Assembly (NCBI GenBank): GCA_002077045.2
Contig: KZ111167.1
Location: 3,304 to 67,303, forward strand
Length of the DNA: 64,000 nt
From: Rachicladosporium sp. CCFEE 5018
Lineage: Eukaryota; Ascomycota; Dothideomycetes; Cladosporiales; Cladosporiaceae
Direction: 5' to 3'
Shown: in pieces, positions 55,272-64,000 of the stretch
Position numbering within the stretch: position 1 is the first letter of the stretch
How the letters are laid out: each line of letters opens with the position of its first letter
Notes under the pieces: generated by a model
The model's database searches: none
What the model was told of the DNA's origin: nothing
What the model saw: only the letters and a program-made list of their open reading frames with translations
Translations under genes and position numbers: made by a program

Positions 55272-56415
55272 GATGCTGAGGTGGCCGGGATATTCGACTT
55301 GAATCAAGTGAAAGCTGAAAACTATGACTTCGCCGATTGTTGGAATTGTCGTTGTGCTGGAGTTCAGAGAAGGAATGAGCGAGCTGAGCTGACGACTCAC
55401 ACTTGCCGTTGTCATACCTTATAGCATTGCGGCAAATGCGATGCAGCCGCTGTGCACCGTCTGCAACTTCCAGCCACCAGCTTCATCAGGGTAGCGGTCT
55501 CTTGAGCTGTATGTCTTTTGTCAGCAGTCTGCATTAAAATTACCAGTATCTCAGCACCACATTGTCCAGCTGATCCGTCGACTTGGTTGCTATCAAACGC
55601 CGAAGCTTCACCGAATGCGATCTTCATGCAGGTACACCGTTGATCTCGGAGGCGTGCAACAAAAAACACGGGCCACGAAGTCTGCATCGATTGTTCCCGT
55701 CGTAGAAAGTAAGGCATGTAGCGCTAGGACTTGTGAATGCAAGCTCTTCGAAGCTCTCGTTCATCTGCCGAAACATTGGCGCGCGTGTCGTCGAACGAAC
55801 CTGAGAATCATAGTGGTTGATACATTAAACAGGAAGCTCCGCACTGGACAGCGACTTATGAGAGCTGAACGCGTTGTCAAGGTTGGCCTAGCCCGGTGAG
55901 AGCATGGCAAACCTCCATCTTTGTCTGTGTATCAGTCGCTGCAGTCTCCCAAAATGAAACGGCGGTCTCCCGAGATGCTGTCATAGCTGTCAACATCATG
56001 GTGATCTCACGATTGCGGTAACCTGGAATAATGGGGGTGAACCTGTCAATAAAGTCACACTTCCAACTACCGAATGCTAGCAGATCAATGCCATAGCGCG
56101 TAGCTCATCCGGAACGCCGTCGCTCCCACGATGACTTTTTGTCACGTCCCAAGTCCACGACCAGGAATGCCGTCACCGCGGCACCCAATCGTAAGGAAAT
56201 CCTAAGAGTACATCATGGCATTCAGCCGTCACTCTCCGGGATACTGCAGCGCGACATTCTCGATGTTCGATGCTTCACAACGCAGCTCAAGCCGGTCATA
56301 TCGAACGTCGGGAAAGCGAGTCATATCGAGTTCGCAGATTCTTCGCCGGCGCTGCAGAGTTCGTTATTCGCACTCTAATCGAAATCTCAGGTGGTGTATG
56401 GGAAAAGTCGGAGTC
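55272..56415. other. Intergenic region, no gene recognised
   Basis: About 1.1 kb between the GFA gene and TAF14. Open frames are short and unlike known proteins. No repeat or RNA gene was recognised. Confidence 0.5.
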
Positions 56416-57273
56416 CTAGGTGACTTGACTCATATCTACCTTGCTGGTCGTGAAGTCCCAGAGCTGCTTGATCAGCGGATCCGGGAGCGTGTAGAGGTCG
56501 ACGTGGAATTCGCCATCTGTTCACACTGTTAGCCTTCAATCTCAACACACCACCCAGCACCCACAGAGCAAACACGTACTCTCAACGTCGTTCTTAGTAT
56601 ACGTCTCCTCCGTCTTATTATCATGCACCATCTGCACAACCTGCAGCAGCTCCTCCTCCCCAAGCATGGGCAACGCCTCAGCAAGCTTCTCCATGTCCAC
56701 GCTCTTACTCTGCGCCTTCCTGACCTTCTTCGGTCCCGCACCAGGCGTCCCCCCAACAGCACCTCCCTTCCCATTCACAGCCCCTTCATCGCCTACTGTC
56801 CCACTCTCCCTCAACGCCTCCAGCAGCGCACCCTTGGGGTTCTTAAAAGTAACTTGATGCGTACTCTCATACTCCGGCCCACTCTGGAAATTCACGTCAT
56901 GCTGTAGCGTCTGCTCCGCGTTCCGGTTGCCGCCCACCGGCTGCAGCAGAATACTCATATCAAACTCACCCCATCCCTTCTCATGGATCGTGAACGGCGG
57001 TTCCTTGAACGTCTGTCGCATGCGTTTCGGGCCGAACGTCTCGTGGAGGAGGTAGACGACTTTCTCGTAGCATGTTGCGGGGAGGAGGTCGCCGGAGGGG
57101 GTGAGCAGGTGGATGGAGATGTTCCAGGCGCGCATGGGGAAGCCTTCTTGCTCGGGTGTCTCGTCGGTGGTGCGTTGTTGCGTTATGACGCGGACGGTGC
57201 GTTTGACCTGTGCAGTAGATGTTAGTTGAGTTCATAAGAGAGGGACTATCAAGAGATTTCGCACGTCAGGCAT
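56416..57273 (-). CDS. TAF14: TAF14, YEATS-domain subunit of TFIID/TFIIF and chromatin remodellers
   Basis: Three exons: 57265-57273 (MPD only), 56580-57207 and 56416-56516. The introns are 57 nt (donor GTGCGA, acceptor GCACAG) and 63 nt (donor GTACGT, acceptor AACAG). The product is 245 aa. The YEATS domain spans about residues 4-130 (FPMRAWNISIHLL, YEKVVYLLHETFGPKRMRQ, PPFTIHEKGWGEFDMSI), with the acyl-lysine-reading Trp-Gly-Glu-Phe segment intact. The C-terminal extra-terminal-like domain (EEELLQVVQMVHDNKTEETY) continues after the intron as NGEFHVDLYTLPDPLIKQLW. This end and the overall length match fungal TAF14 rather than YAF9. It is nuclear, in TFIID, TFIIF, SWI/SNF and INO80 in yeast. 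Confidence 0.9.
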
Positions 57274-58109
57274 GGTGCTGGTAGGGTGCGCCAACGGGCG
57301 CGGCGCAAGACGTGTGGTGAGAGCGCTCTTGCGTGTGAGAACGTCGCTGGTAGCGGAAAGTGGTCGCGTTCAGTAGCAGAGTCAATTGGTCGGTAAGAGA
57401 TCTTGCTGAGGAAGTGATATGGTGTATGGGTGGGCTTAGAGTGCTTGTGGTGTAGATGAGGTCAAACTATGGTGGGAGGTGTATGTAAGGCCGAGCTTCA
57501 GAACGTGGGGGCTGGTATATTGTGCACTGAGTGACGGCCGATACAATAAGGCAATAAAGGGATCACAGGCTGCAGCGGTGCAAGCATGTGTTGACACGGA
57601 CTCGCTGTATTGCCCTCTGCTGTAGTGAGAATGACATGGTCTCACTCGAACAACGAATTGTCACGAGAGCAAAGCTCACTGCAAAACGACGTCGGCCTCA
57701 TTCCAGGCGTCACGTGGAACAGGGCACCCTACCACCAACGGACTGAGTCAAGTCGCGGTGTAGAGACGGCTGCGGAAGGCAGATCTTCATTTGCTCCACC
57801 TCGGTCTTTATTTGAAGGGTACGCCGCCTGGCTAAGGCGGCGAAGACAGTGCTATGCTAATGCTGGTGCTGATGCGTGATGTGGGTTTCGTGAGGCGGTG
57901 CAGTGCATAGGGTGTGTGGAGCGGCCGGAGCGCTCATGGGCCGGCAGCACTGATGGCGGGGTTGTGCAGCCTGATCGTGCTGAGTGGGCGTGGAGGATTG
58001 ACTCGCAGTGTTATGGTCGCGACAACTTGTCTCCATAGCCAGTGGCGTCTTCGTGATTCCTCCACTCGGCGGGAGATTGAGGGTGACATGCCAGATGACA
58101 AGGTCTAGC
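57274..58109. other. Intergenic region, no gene recognised
   Basis: About 840 bases upstream of TAF14 and downstream of the RanBP1 gene. It should include the TAF14 promoter. Nothing else was recognised. Confidence 0.5.
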
Positions 58110-58891
58110 CTACGACGTCTTGCTGAAGAGCGCCTCGTTCTCCGACTGCGCCTTGATGAAGGCATCCTTGAACAGGTTGGCATTCTCCGAGTTGCCGAAG
58201 CGGATGGCGAGCGTCTGAGCCTCTGGCTCGCCCTCTGACACATCAGCAGCAGCATTCCACACCCAGCTACGATCACTGCCGACGTTGGGCGAGAGCTTCA
58301 TGTCGGGTACAACTAGACTGTGGTCAGCAACGCGGTCTCTCCTTGCAAACGACCGTACAACATACCATAATGATTCGCGCAGACCTTCAACGTCTTATCC
58401 CGCCTCATAACCAACCTCGTCTTCCCATTCTCCCGATGCTTCAACAACCTCACATCGCCCGTGCCCCTCTCCTTCCACTCCCTGCTCTCACGATCGAACT
58501 TGAACAACTTCGCCCTCATCTTGAAAGTCTGCTCCTCCAGCTCCTCGTTCGTAGCCGTGTTCACCTTCTCCGTCAGATGGACAACAGGCTCGAAGTGCAC
58601 GTCAGCTTCCTCCTCGTCGGCTTTCTCGTCCTCGTCGCCGCCTTCGGCTGCCTCTTTGGCTTTCTGGGCTTTGGCGGAGCCGGAGCGGTCGTTCTCCTCG
58701 TCGTCGTCGGCTTTGGGGGCGGCTTTCTTGGCACCGCCGCCACCAAACATGGAGAACACGTTGTCTTTGGCTGTTGTCGCGGTCTCGGCAGCCTTCTCGG
58801 TGACTGTCTTGGGCTTCTCTTCGATTGTGGAAGGGGTGGATGTTGAGGTCTCCTCCACCTTGGGCTCGGTAATCTTCACTTCGTCCGCCAT
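58110..58891 (-). CDS. YRB1: Ran-specific GTPase-activating protein 1 (RanBP1)
   Basis: Exons 58366-58891 and 58110-58312 flank a 53-nt intron (donor GTATGT, acceptor TCTAG), giving 242 aa. The N-terminal 100 residues are acidic and disordered with an FG-like patch (NVFSMFGGGG). The Ran-binding domain follows: VHFEPVVHLTEKVNTATNEE, KMRAKLFKFDRESREWKERG, RLVMRRDKTLKVCANHY. Splicing yields ANHYVVPDMKLSPNVGSD, followed by SWVWNAAADVSEGEPEA and LAIRFGNSENANLFKDAF. The family binds Ran-GTP in the cytoplasm and, with RanGAP, releases exported cargo. It is divergent from the DUF4604 gene. Confidence 0.95.
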
Positions 58892-59212
58892 GATGGATGT
58901 GGAATGAGATGCAGTGTTTAGGGTCGTTGGTGTTCGGGGTTGCGTGCGCTTGATTGGACAATGTAGCGCGAAAGTGTTAGGCTCCTGAAGCTACTAGGTA
59001 CCAACAAAAAGTCGCTGTTGCAGTCCACGGCGTTGCTTGGCATGAGGTATTCATGCCTGAGGCTTAAGGATATTAGACTCCACATGAAGCGAAAAGGTCC
59101 AGTTCAATTATCACGAAGACGCAGGAGCATGATGTGTGAAAGCTATGACTATGGACTTGGTATCCGCATATGAGCGTGGACACTCGCAGGCTCCGCGGAC
59201 GCCATAGATAAC
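58892..59212. promoter_or_regulatory. Divergent promoter between the RanBP1 and DUF4604 genes
   Basis: 321 bases lie between start codons on opposite strands, so it must serve both genes. No convincing TATA or factor site was recognised. Confidence 0.5.
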
Positions 59213-59722
59213 ATGTCCGGCAAGATCAAATCCAAAGACCTAACCTACGACTCCAAGCTCCCACCGTTTTTGCAGCGTCTGCACGCGAAGAACACAGGCC
59301 ATGGCCCGGACAACGACCCAGACCGTCACGAAAGGCAGATAGCTCGCCCGAAGAAAGCCAAGAACCCGGACGACGACGATGGACCTACAGTAGTAGACGA
59401 AACCGGCGAGCGAGTCTCGAAAGAGAAGCTCGAAAGGCTTACGAAGGTGCAGACTCCAGATGAGACCGCTGGAGGGACTGTGACTGGAGAGCTAGATGCG
59501 AAGGACGAGGTGGAGGTCTCAGGCGCGCTTCCTGACGACTACGAGAACGTTAGATCCAAGGAGGTGAAATCTGTCAATGGAGCTGTTGCGAAGAAGCGAA
59601 AGGCTGCTAAGGTCGTAGGGCAAGACGAGGAATTTGAGAGCGAGCCTCAAAGCGAGAAGAAGGCGGCCAAGAAGGCGAAGAAGAAGGGCAAGCCTGTCAA
59701 GTTGGCATTTGACGATGACTGA
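59213..59722 (+). CDS. DUF4604 small nuclear-type protein
   Basis: Intronless, 169 aa. The N-terminus has the DUF4604 signature (KDLTYDSKLPPFLQRLHA; DPDRHERQIARPKK). An acidic/Thr-rich middle and a C-terminal Lys-rich tail follow (KKAAKKAKKKGKPVKLAF), ending in acidic residues. The family is small, conserved in fungi and animals, and of unknown function. The basic tail suggests nuclear or nucleolar location. Start chosen at the ATG giving MSGKIKSKDLTYD. Confidence 0.85.
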   Translation: MSGKIKSKDLTYDSKLPPFLQRLHAKNTGHGPDNDPDRHERQIARPKKAKNPDDDDGPTVVDETGERVSKEKLERLTKVQTPDETAGGTVTGELDAKDEVEVSGALPDDYENVRSKEVKSVNGAVAKKRKAAKVVGQDEEFESEPQSEKKAAKKAKKKGKPVKLAFDDD

Positions 59723-60528
59723 GACAGGGCATTGCCTCACAAATTGCAATCCATGTGCGACGGATACCCGACATTGGACGACTCGAGAAATCTGGTCAAC
59801 TCGAGATTCTGCTGCCGAGAAGCATTGAGTAAGTCTCGCTATGCATCCTCCCTCTACCCACTACCATTGTGATGATCTCAAATATTGGAGCTGTCCTAAT
59901 TCACCACGGTGATTGAGGATGACATACACATACGCAACTAATCTGACAGAAGTCCATACGATTGAAATCAATACCTGAGACTCTCATGGTTTATAACACT
60001 GACATCGCGTCAGGTACACACGCTCTAAGACCATGACGCGACTTCGACTGAATGGATTGGAATGACTCGATGCCAAGCATGTCTGCTATTCGAAGACTGC
60101 TGTATGCCTCGATCTCCCCGCGTTGTCATTACACAGACCATTGGCGAGTCTACTTACGCAGTGTCTACATACGCGCCAGGCGGACAAGCTCTGCAACGCT
60201 TCTGCGCTCTACGCAACACATTCCACGGAGTCCCAAACCCTCGCATCTGGAATCTGCGATCACTGCAACGACCGCTCGTAGCATTGCATGCTTGGAGAGG
60301 TGAAAGATGCTGGTAATATTACTTCTCGTTTGCGAATTGGACCCGCTGAAGTTGGATGAATGATCTAATGGGTATCGAATGCTGTGCAAATGGCGGTTGT
60401 CTGACGCTCTGTCGCAACAATCCAGCGTAGAGCGTTAGGCCTCATGTAGTAGCAAATCGCTGCTGTCATTGCATGAGACGATAGAGGATCCAAAGGGCGC
60501 CTAGCCACTTGGGTATGGCAGCTGTCAA
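59723..60528. other. Intergenic region between convergent genes
   Basis: About 800 bases between the ends of two convergent genes. Short frames are present on plus (for example 60052-60316), but they overlap and show no family resemblance. No tRNA was recognised. Confidence 0.45.
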
Positions 60529-61611
60529 TCACTCTACCTTCTTCCTCTTCTTCCTCACCTCATTTCCCTCCTCTACACCCCCATCCTCTGCCTTCACCCT
60601 CTTCCCCTTGCTCTTCTTCTCGCCTTCAACATTATCCACTCTCACACCCCCGCCCTCAGCATCTCTCACCTTCTTCCTCGCGGGCTTCTCCTTCAACCCC
60701 GCATCCCTAATCTGCACAGCCCTCTCCTCCCCTCCAACATCAGCAGCCAAAATCCCACTAGCAATACTCTCCCTCTTCCGCTTCTTCGCCTTCTTCGCCT
60801 CATCTTTCGCCTGCAACCTCGCGCTCACCTCGGCTGTGACGTCCTCGTACTGCACCTGCGGCTCCGCCTGTCGAGCTCCGAGTGGTGTGTTGTTCGCTCC
60901 GGTCTGCTCGAACGACGCGGCTGCCTCCTTCGCTTTCCGCAATGCCAACCGCTGTTGCCGCGGTCCTTGACGCTTATTCGGCTTTTCCCAGGGCCGCACG
61001 CCGGTTGGACGATCTTGAGCTGCTTGGATCTTGCGTTGTCGCTTGGATAGCTTGGGGACTTGCGTCTGTTTGATGCGCTTGGGAGTTTCGAGCTTAGCGC
61101 GCTTAGATGATGTCTCGGACGTGGATCCGTCACCGTCGTCCATAGCTGAGGCAGAGCGCTTTGCAGCAAGCGCAGCGCCGGGTGGATTTGCGGCGGGGTT
61201 GAAAGCCAGCACCGCCTCTTTCGCCTTCTCCACACTACCCTTCAGCGCCTCAAATTCCTCGAACAACGGCCCTGCGACCTTTCCATGCCCCTCATCAGGC
61301 GCTTGTAGCTTCAAGAGCTCCTCAAACACACCCAGATAGCTATTCGTCATGCTCGTCCACGCTTTCACCAGTCGATCAATGTACGTCTCGTGCACGAGAC
61401 CATTGTTCTCAGCGTCGCCATTCGGGAGCTTGACGTGCACTTGCTGCACTACCACGCGTGCGGTGATCAGGTGTGCTTTCTGCTCTTCGAGGGCTGTGAC
61501 TGCTGAGCGAACGGCGTCGAACAATGGCTGTGAGGCGCTATAGGCGGCTTTCGTGCGGGTGTCGGGGGTGGAAGCTGTGGTTGTTGTTGGGGTGGAGGAT
61601 TTGCGCGCCAT
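60529..61611 (-). CDS. Lys/Arg-rich nuclear-type protein, function unknown
   Basis: Intronless, 360 aa from the ATG at 61611. After a short Thr-rich leader (TPTTTTASTPD), residues about 20-140 look helical (QPLFDAVRSAVTALEEQKAH; LVKAWTSMTNSYLGVFEELL). The rest is strongly basic and disordered, with several nuclear-localisation-like runs (SKRAKLETPKRIKQ, AKKAKKRKRES, EVRKKRKKVE) and a conserved-looking patch (RPTGVRPWEKPNKRQGPRQQ). The composition suggests a nucleolar or ribosome-assembly factor, but I recognise no family. It is divergent from the YAP1-binding protein gene. Confidence 0.7.
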   Translation of the reverse strand: MARKSSTPTTTTASTPDTRTKAAYSASQPLFDAVRSAVTALEEQKAHLITARVVVQQVHVKLPNGDAENNGLVHETYIDRLVKAWTSMTNSYLGVFEELLKLQAPDEGHGKVAGPLFEEFEALKGSVEKAKEAVLAFNPAANPPGAALAAKRSASAMDDGDGSTSETSSKRAKLETPKRIKQTQVPKLSKRQRKIQAAQDRPTGVRPWEKPNKRQGPRQQRLALRKAKEAAASFEQTGANNTPLGARQAEPQVQYEDVTAEVSARLQAKDEAKKAKKRKRESIASGILAADVGGEERAVQIRDAGLKEKPARKKVRDAEGGGVRVDNVEGEKKSKGKRVKAEDGGVEEGNEVRKKRKKVE

Positions 61612-62021
61612 GTTGGGCGGTGGGGGTTTTGAGCGTCGCGATCTGGAGACGAGGATGCAATGCGAATGGAGGTGCAGTGAGGTGTTTGGATGCAGGTGCA
61701 GCCAGAACTTTTCTGTGGAGCACGTTCAGTCAAGGAAGGTGCGCCGAGGTGAAGTGAAAGGTAGTATGGCTTGGCATCCCTCCGTTCACTAAGCAAACTA
61801 CCAGTTATTGCGAACTCGCTCTGTTGAGCACTCTGAACACTGCATTCGAGGGAGCGAGCTCTTGATCATCCTAATTCTGGTGAGCAGTACCACTGCACAG
61901 CCCAAGTCGACTGAGTTCATCGCCAAGACTTGCGTGGCACTATCGACACGACCTACTAAACACAAGCCAAAGCGAGTACAGTCTGGCGTAGTCGTGGATA
62001 CCCAAGGAAAGCTCTCAGTAT
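61612..62021. promoter_or_regulatory. Divergent promoter between the Lys-rich protein and YAP1-binding-type genes
   Basis: 410 bases lie between ATGs on opposite strands, and the interval is expected to carry both promoters. No specific element was recognised. Confidence 0.45.
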
Positions 62022-64000
62022 CATGGCGGTCGCCGAGAGCGATAATCCACTTATTAAAGCTCTCCCACCAGAGACGGACTACATCAGCTATCTCACCATC
62101 GTCGAGCATTACCTGACGGAGGACAATCTACCAATCCTCCACAAGGTCCTCCAGGACCAAACGCTGACTACTAACATCGGCTGGGATCTCGTACATCTTC
62201 TTGCACCACTTCTACCACAGTCGTCTGAATGTCTGCAGGACATCGCGCGTCTCGGCAACCCGCGTGAGGTCATCCTCAAGGTTACTGAATCGTTGCGACT
62301 GATCGATTATGGTCTCATCGACGATGCTGAAGATGCGCTGGAGGATGTTGAAGCAGGCGCTTCGAAGCAGCCACTTCGGACTGCAGCCGCAGAAGGGTCG
62401 AGCTCAGAGCCTACACAAGCAGTGGAGGCACCTCCTCCCTTGCCATTGCAAGTTAGTCAGTTCATCGCATTGCTATCGATGCTCTCGACTCTGCATAAGC
62501 GCATCAAGACGAAGTTCCCTTCGCGCTTCTTGAGTACTACATTACAAGCAGTCTTGGCAAGCTTCTCGAACTCGATTACCAACCGCGAGGACATGATAGT
62601 AGCAATTGTGCAGTTCGTGAAGTCAGTCCAGGGCATCCAAAGGCCAGCGCTACCGTCCAGGAAGAGCAGTGGTACGATGCAGAAAGCTCTGGCGAGCGCA
62701 ACCTCGACCAATGCTGCCGATCCCGAGGCGGACGCAACGTCTTCCGCGTCACCCGAGGACAGCGCGATACAGACCAAGCTCTTGCAATCATTCGTGACAC
62801 ACGTGCTGGAAGAGTACATGCTCAACTTGCCTGCCTCGGAAGATGCGCCAGGTCTCGCATGGTGTTCACGCATACTAGAGAGACTACACCCTGCTCGTGT
62901 CATACCGCATACCACCACCATCACATCGCGTTTCGCGGATGAGGAGCATTTACATGTCCGATTCGATGCCGTCGCGCAGCTGGGCATGCTGGCGAAGGAC
63001 CTACGGATCGAAGATAGCGATGTCCTTGCAGCAGCTATCGCTACCGAAGATCTTCCAACAACCACCGGCGACGAGGACGATCCACCAGACTCAGCAGCAG
63101 ACATACCTCTCTCACGCATCGGCTCATTGCTACTATACGCCGGTCGTCAAGCCGCGAGCGTTCTGTACCAACCCGAACCCAGCGCAGGTACTGACCTTAT
63201 CAGTTTGTTCCCAACCCATCTCACGATCCTACAGAATTGCCTCTCGCCGCCGGCATCGGGCACGGGTACTCTCGGCACAGAGCCCTACGCTTTGATCGAT
63301 GCCTGTCTCGCCCTCGGCCTACTCTGTCTCGAGTACGATCATATAGGCTCGCCTGATGGCGACGAAGATTTCAATCAATACCTTCAGCTGACAGCTCTGC
63401 TGTCGTCGAATTGCCCTTCGCCGAATCTGCGAGGACATGCTCACTACCTCACTACCACCGTGCTGCGCTCTCAGCCGGACTCCAAGGTCAGGTTGGCTTT
63501 TATACGGGATACACTTGAGCACTGCCCGTTTGAGAACCTGAAGGTCAGTGCTGTAGGATGGATGAAGGGCGAGACACTTGAGGCGGTTTTCTCGGAAAGT
63601 GAGCAATCCACGCATGAGTTGGTCTTTGCAACACCAAAGGCCTTGGAGTCGCTCTCACCCTTCCTCTTTCCTTCAGTCGAGGCCGACCTTCTCACACCAC
63701 CTGTCTCGGCAGCATACATGACCTTTGCAGCGAACCTGTCATTCTACCTAGCGAGCATGAACTTTCTGTACCCGCTGATCGTTGCGCCACCTATGAGAGA
63801 GCCTCTCAACATCGTACAATGGTGGAAGAACAGCGGTGTCATGGCAGACTTCGTGCAGCCTCTCAAGAAGACAGCACAACGGTTCGGCGCCGCATTGGGT
63901 GCCAATGGGGAGCTAGGAGAGGAGAGCAGTGATGAGGCTATCGCGGAGCTCGCCGTATTGGAGGACGCGATTGAGAGGGTCGAAGATGCTGCAGCAAATC
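62022..64000 (+). CDS. YAP1-binding protein / glomulin-like (DUF1760), 3' end outside the window
   Basis: The frame is open without a stop or intron from the ATG at 62022 to the window edge, 659 complete codons. The N-terminus MAVAESDNPLIKALPPETDY leads to the family signature TNIGWDLVHLLAPLLPQS and CLQDIARLGNPREVILKVTE. The remainder is all-alpha and HEAT-like (FIALLSMLSTLHKRIKTKFP; IVQWWKNSGVMADFVQPL), with acidic loops. In yeast the YBP1/YBP2 relatives assist peroxide sensing by YAP1 or kinetochore function; glomulin and ALF4 bind cullin complexes. Which role applies here is not visible. The protein is partial. Confidence 0.88.

Noticed and set aside
56416..56516. Suspected frameshift at the TAF14 C-terminus
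   Set aside because: Rechecking the bases at the line junction removed the apparent extra base. The exon reads LYTLPDPLIKQLWDF and ends normally.
1..64000. CRISPR arrays, prokaryotic operons, ribosome binding sites or attachment sites
   Set aside because: The window is fungal, with spliceosomal introns and telomere repeats. No spaced direct repeats of CRISPR type were seen.

Overview
The window looks like one end of a filamentous ascomycete (Pezizomycotina) chromosome. It opens with about 16 copies of the CCCTAA telomere repeat. Most genes are split by short introns (48-67 nt) with GTRNGT-type donors, CTRAY branch points and CAG/TAG acceptors. The core genes (DCP2, SPB1, MKT1, ATG16, TAF14, Ran-binding protein 1, YAP1-binding protein) are fungal single-copy types. 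A dothideomycete is my guess from the overall style of the proteins and is not proven.

Layout. 1-99: telomere. 1.1-10.8 kb: four subtelomeric genes of unknown function, all transcribed toward the telomere: an acidic protein with a C-terminal Cys cluster, a long coiled-coil gene broken by an in-frame TGA, a 964-aa two-exon gene, and a short gene that resembles part of it. 12.1-17.6 kb: a secreted SGNH-hydrolase/spherulin-4/FN3 fusion and a small secreted ML-like protein. 17.9-23.8 kb: a Helitron (Rep plus PIF1-type helicase) with one frameshift beside the catalytic Tyr motif. 23.8-33.2 kb: mostly non-coding, with degenerate tandem repeats and four dispersed G-rich repeats, but also a Ser/Thr-rich PAN-like secreted protein, ATG16 and an NmrA-like reductase. 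33.2-50.3 kb: a dense housekeeping block (alpha/beta hydrolase, DCP2, J-protein, MKT1, SPB1, YMC020W-like hydrolase, C2H2/Zn2Cys6 factor). 50.6-55.3 kb: a cytochrome P450 plus GFA-type gene pair present twice. The first copy is cut inside the GFA gene by a TTAGGG array (52946-53080), followed by 100 N. The second copy starts abruptly after the gap, inside the P450. 56.4-64.0 kb: core genes again (TAF14, RanBP1, DUF4604, a Lys-rich nuclear protein, and a YAP1-binding/glomulin-type protein that runs off the window).

The most striking point is that bases 1-53080 carry telomere repeats at both ends, in the orientation expected of a complete 53-kb linear molecule. The right-hand array is fused directly to a truncated gene whose more complete copy lies just across the assembly gap. 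This may be a healed chromosome break, an interstitial telomere tract between tandem duplicates, or a scaffolding artefact; the sequence alone cannot decide. The two P450 copies show mosaic identity, which suggests gene conversion. The housekeeping genes do not form a single pathway, although DCP2, MKT1, SPB1, the spliceosomal-type J-protein and TAF14 all act in gene expression.
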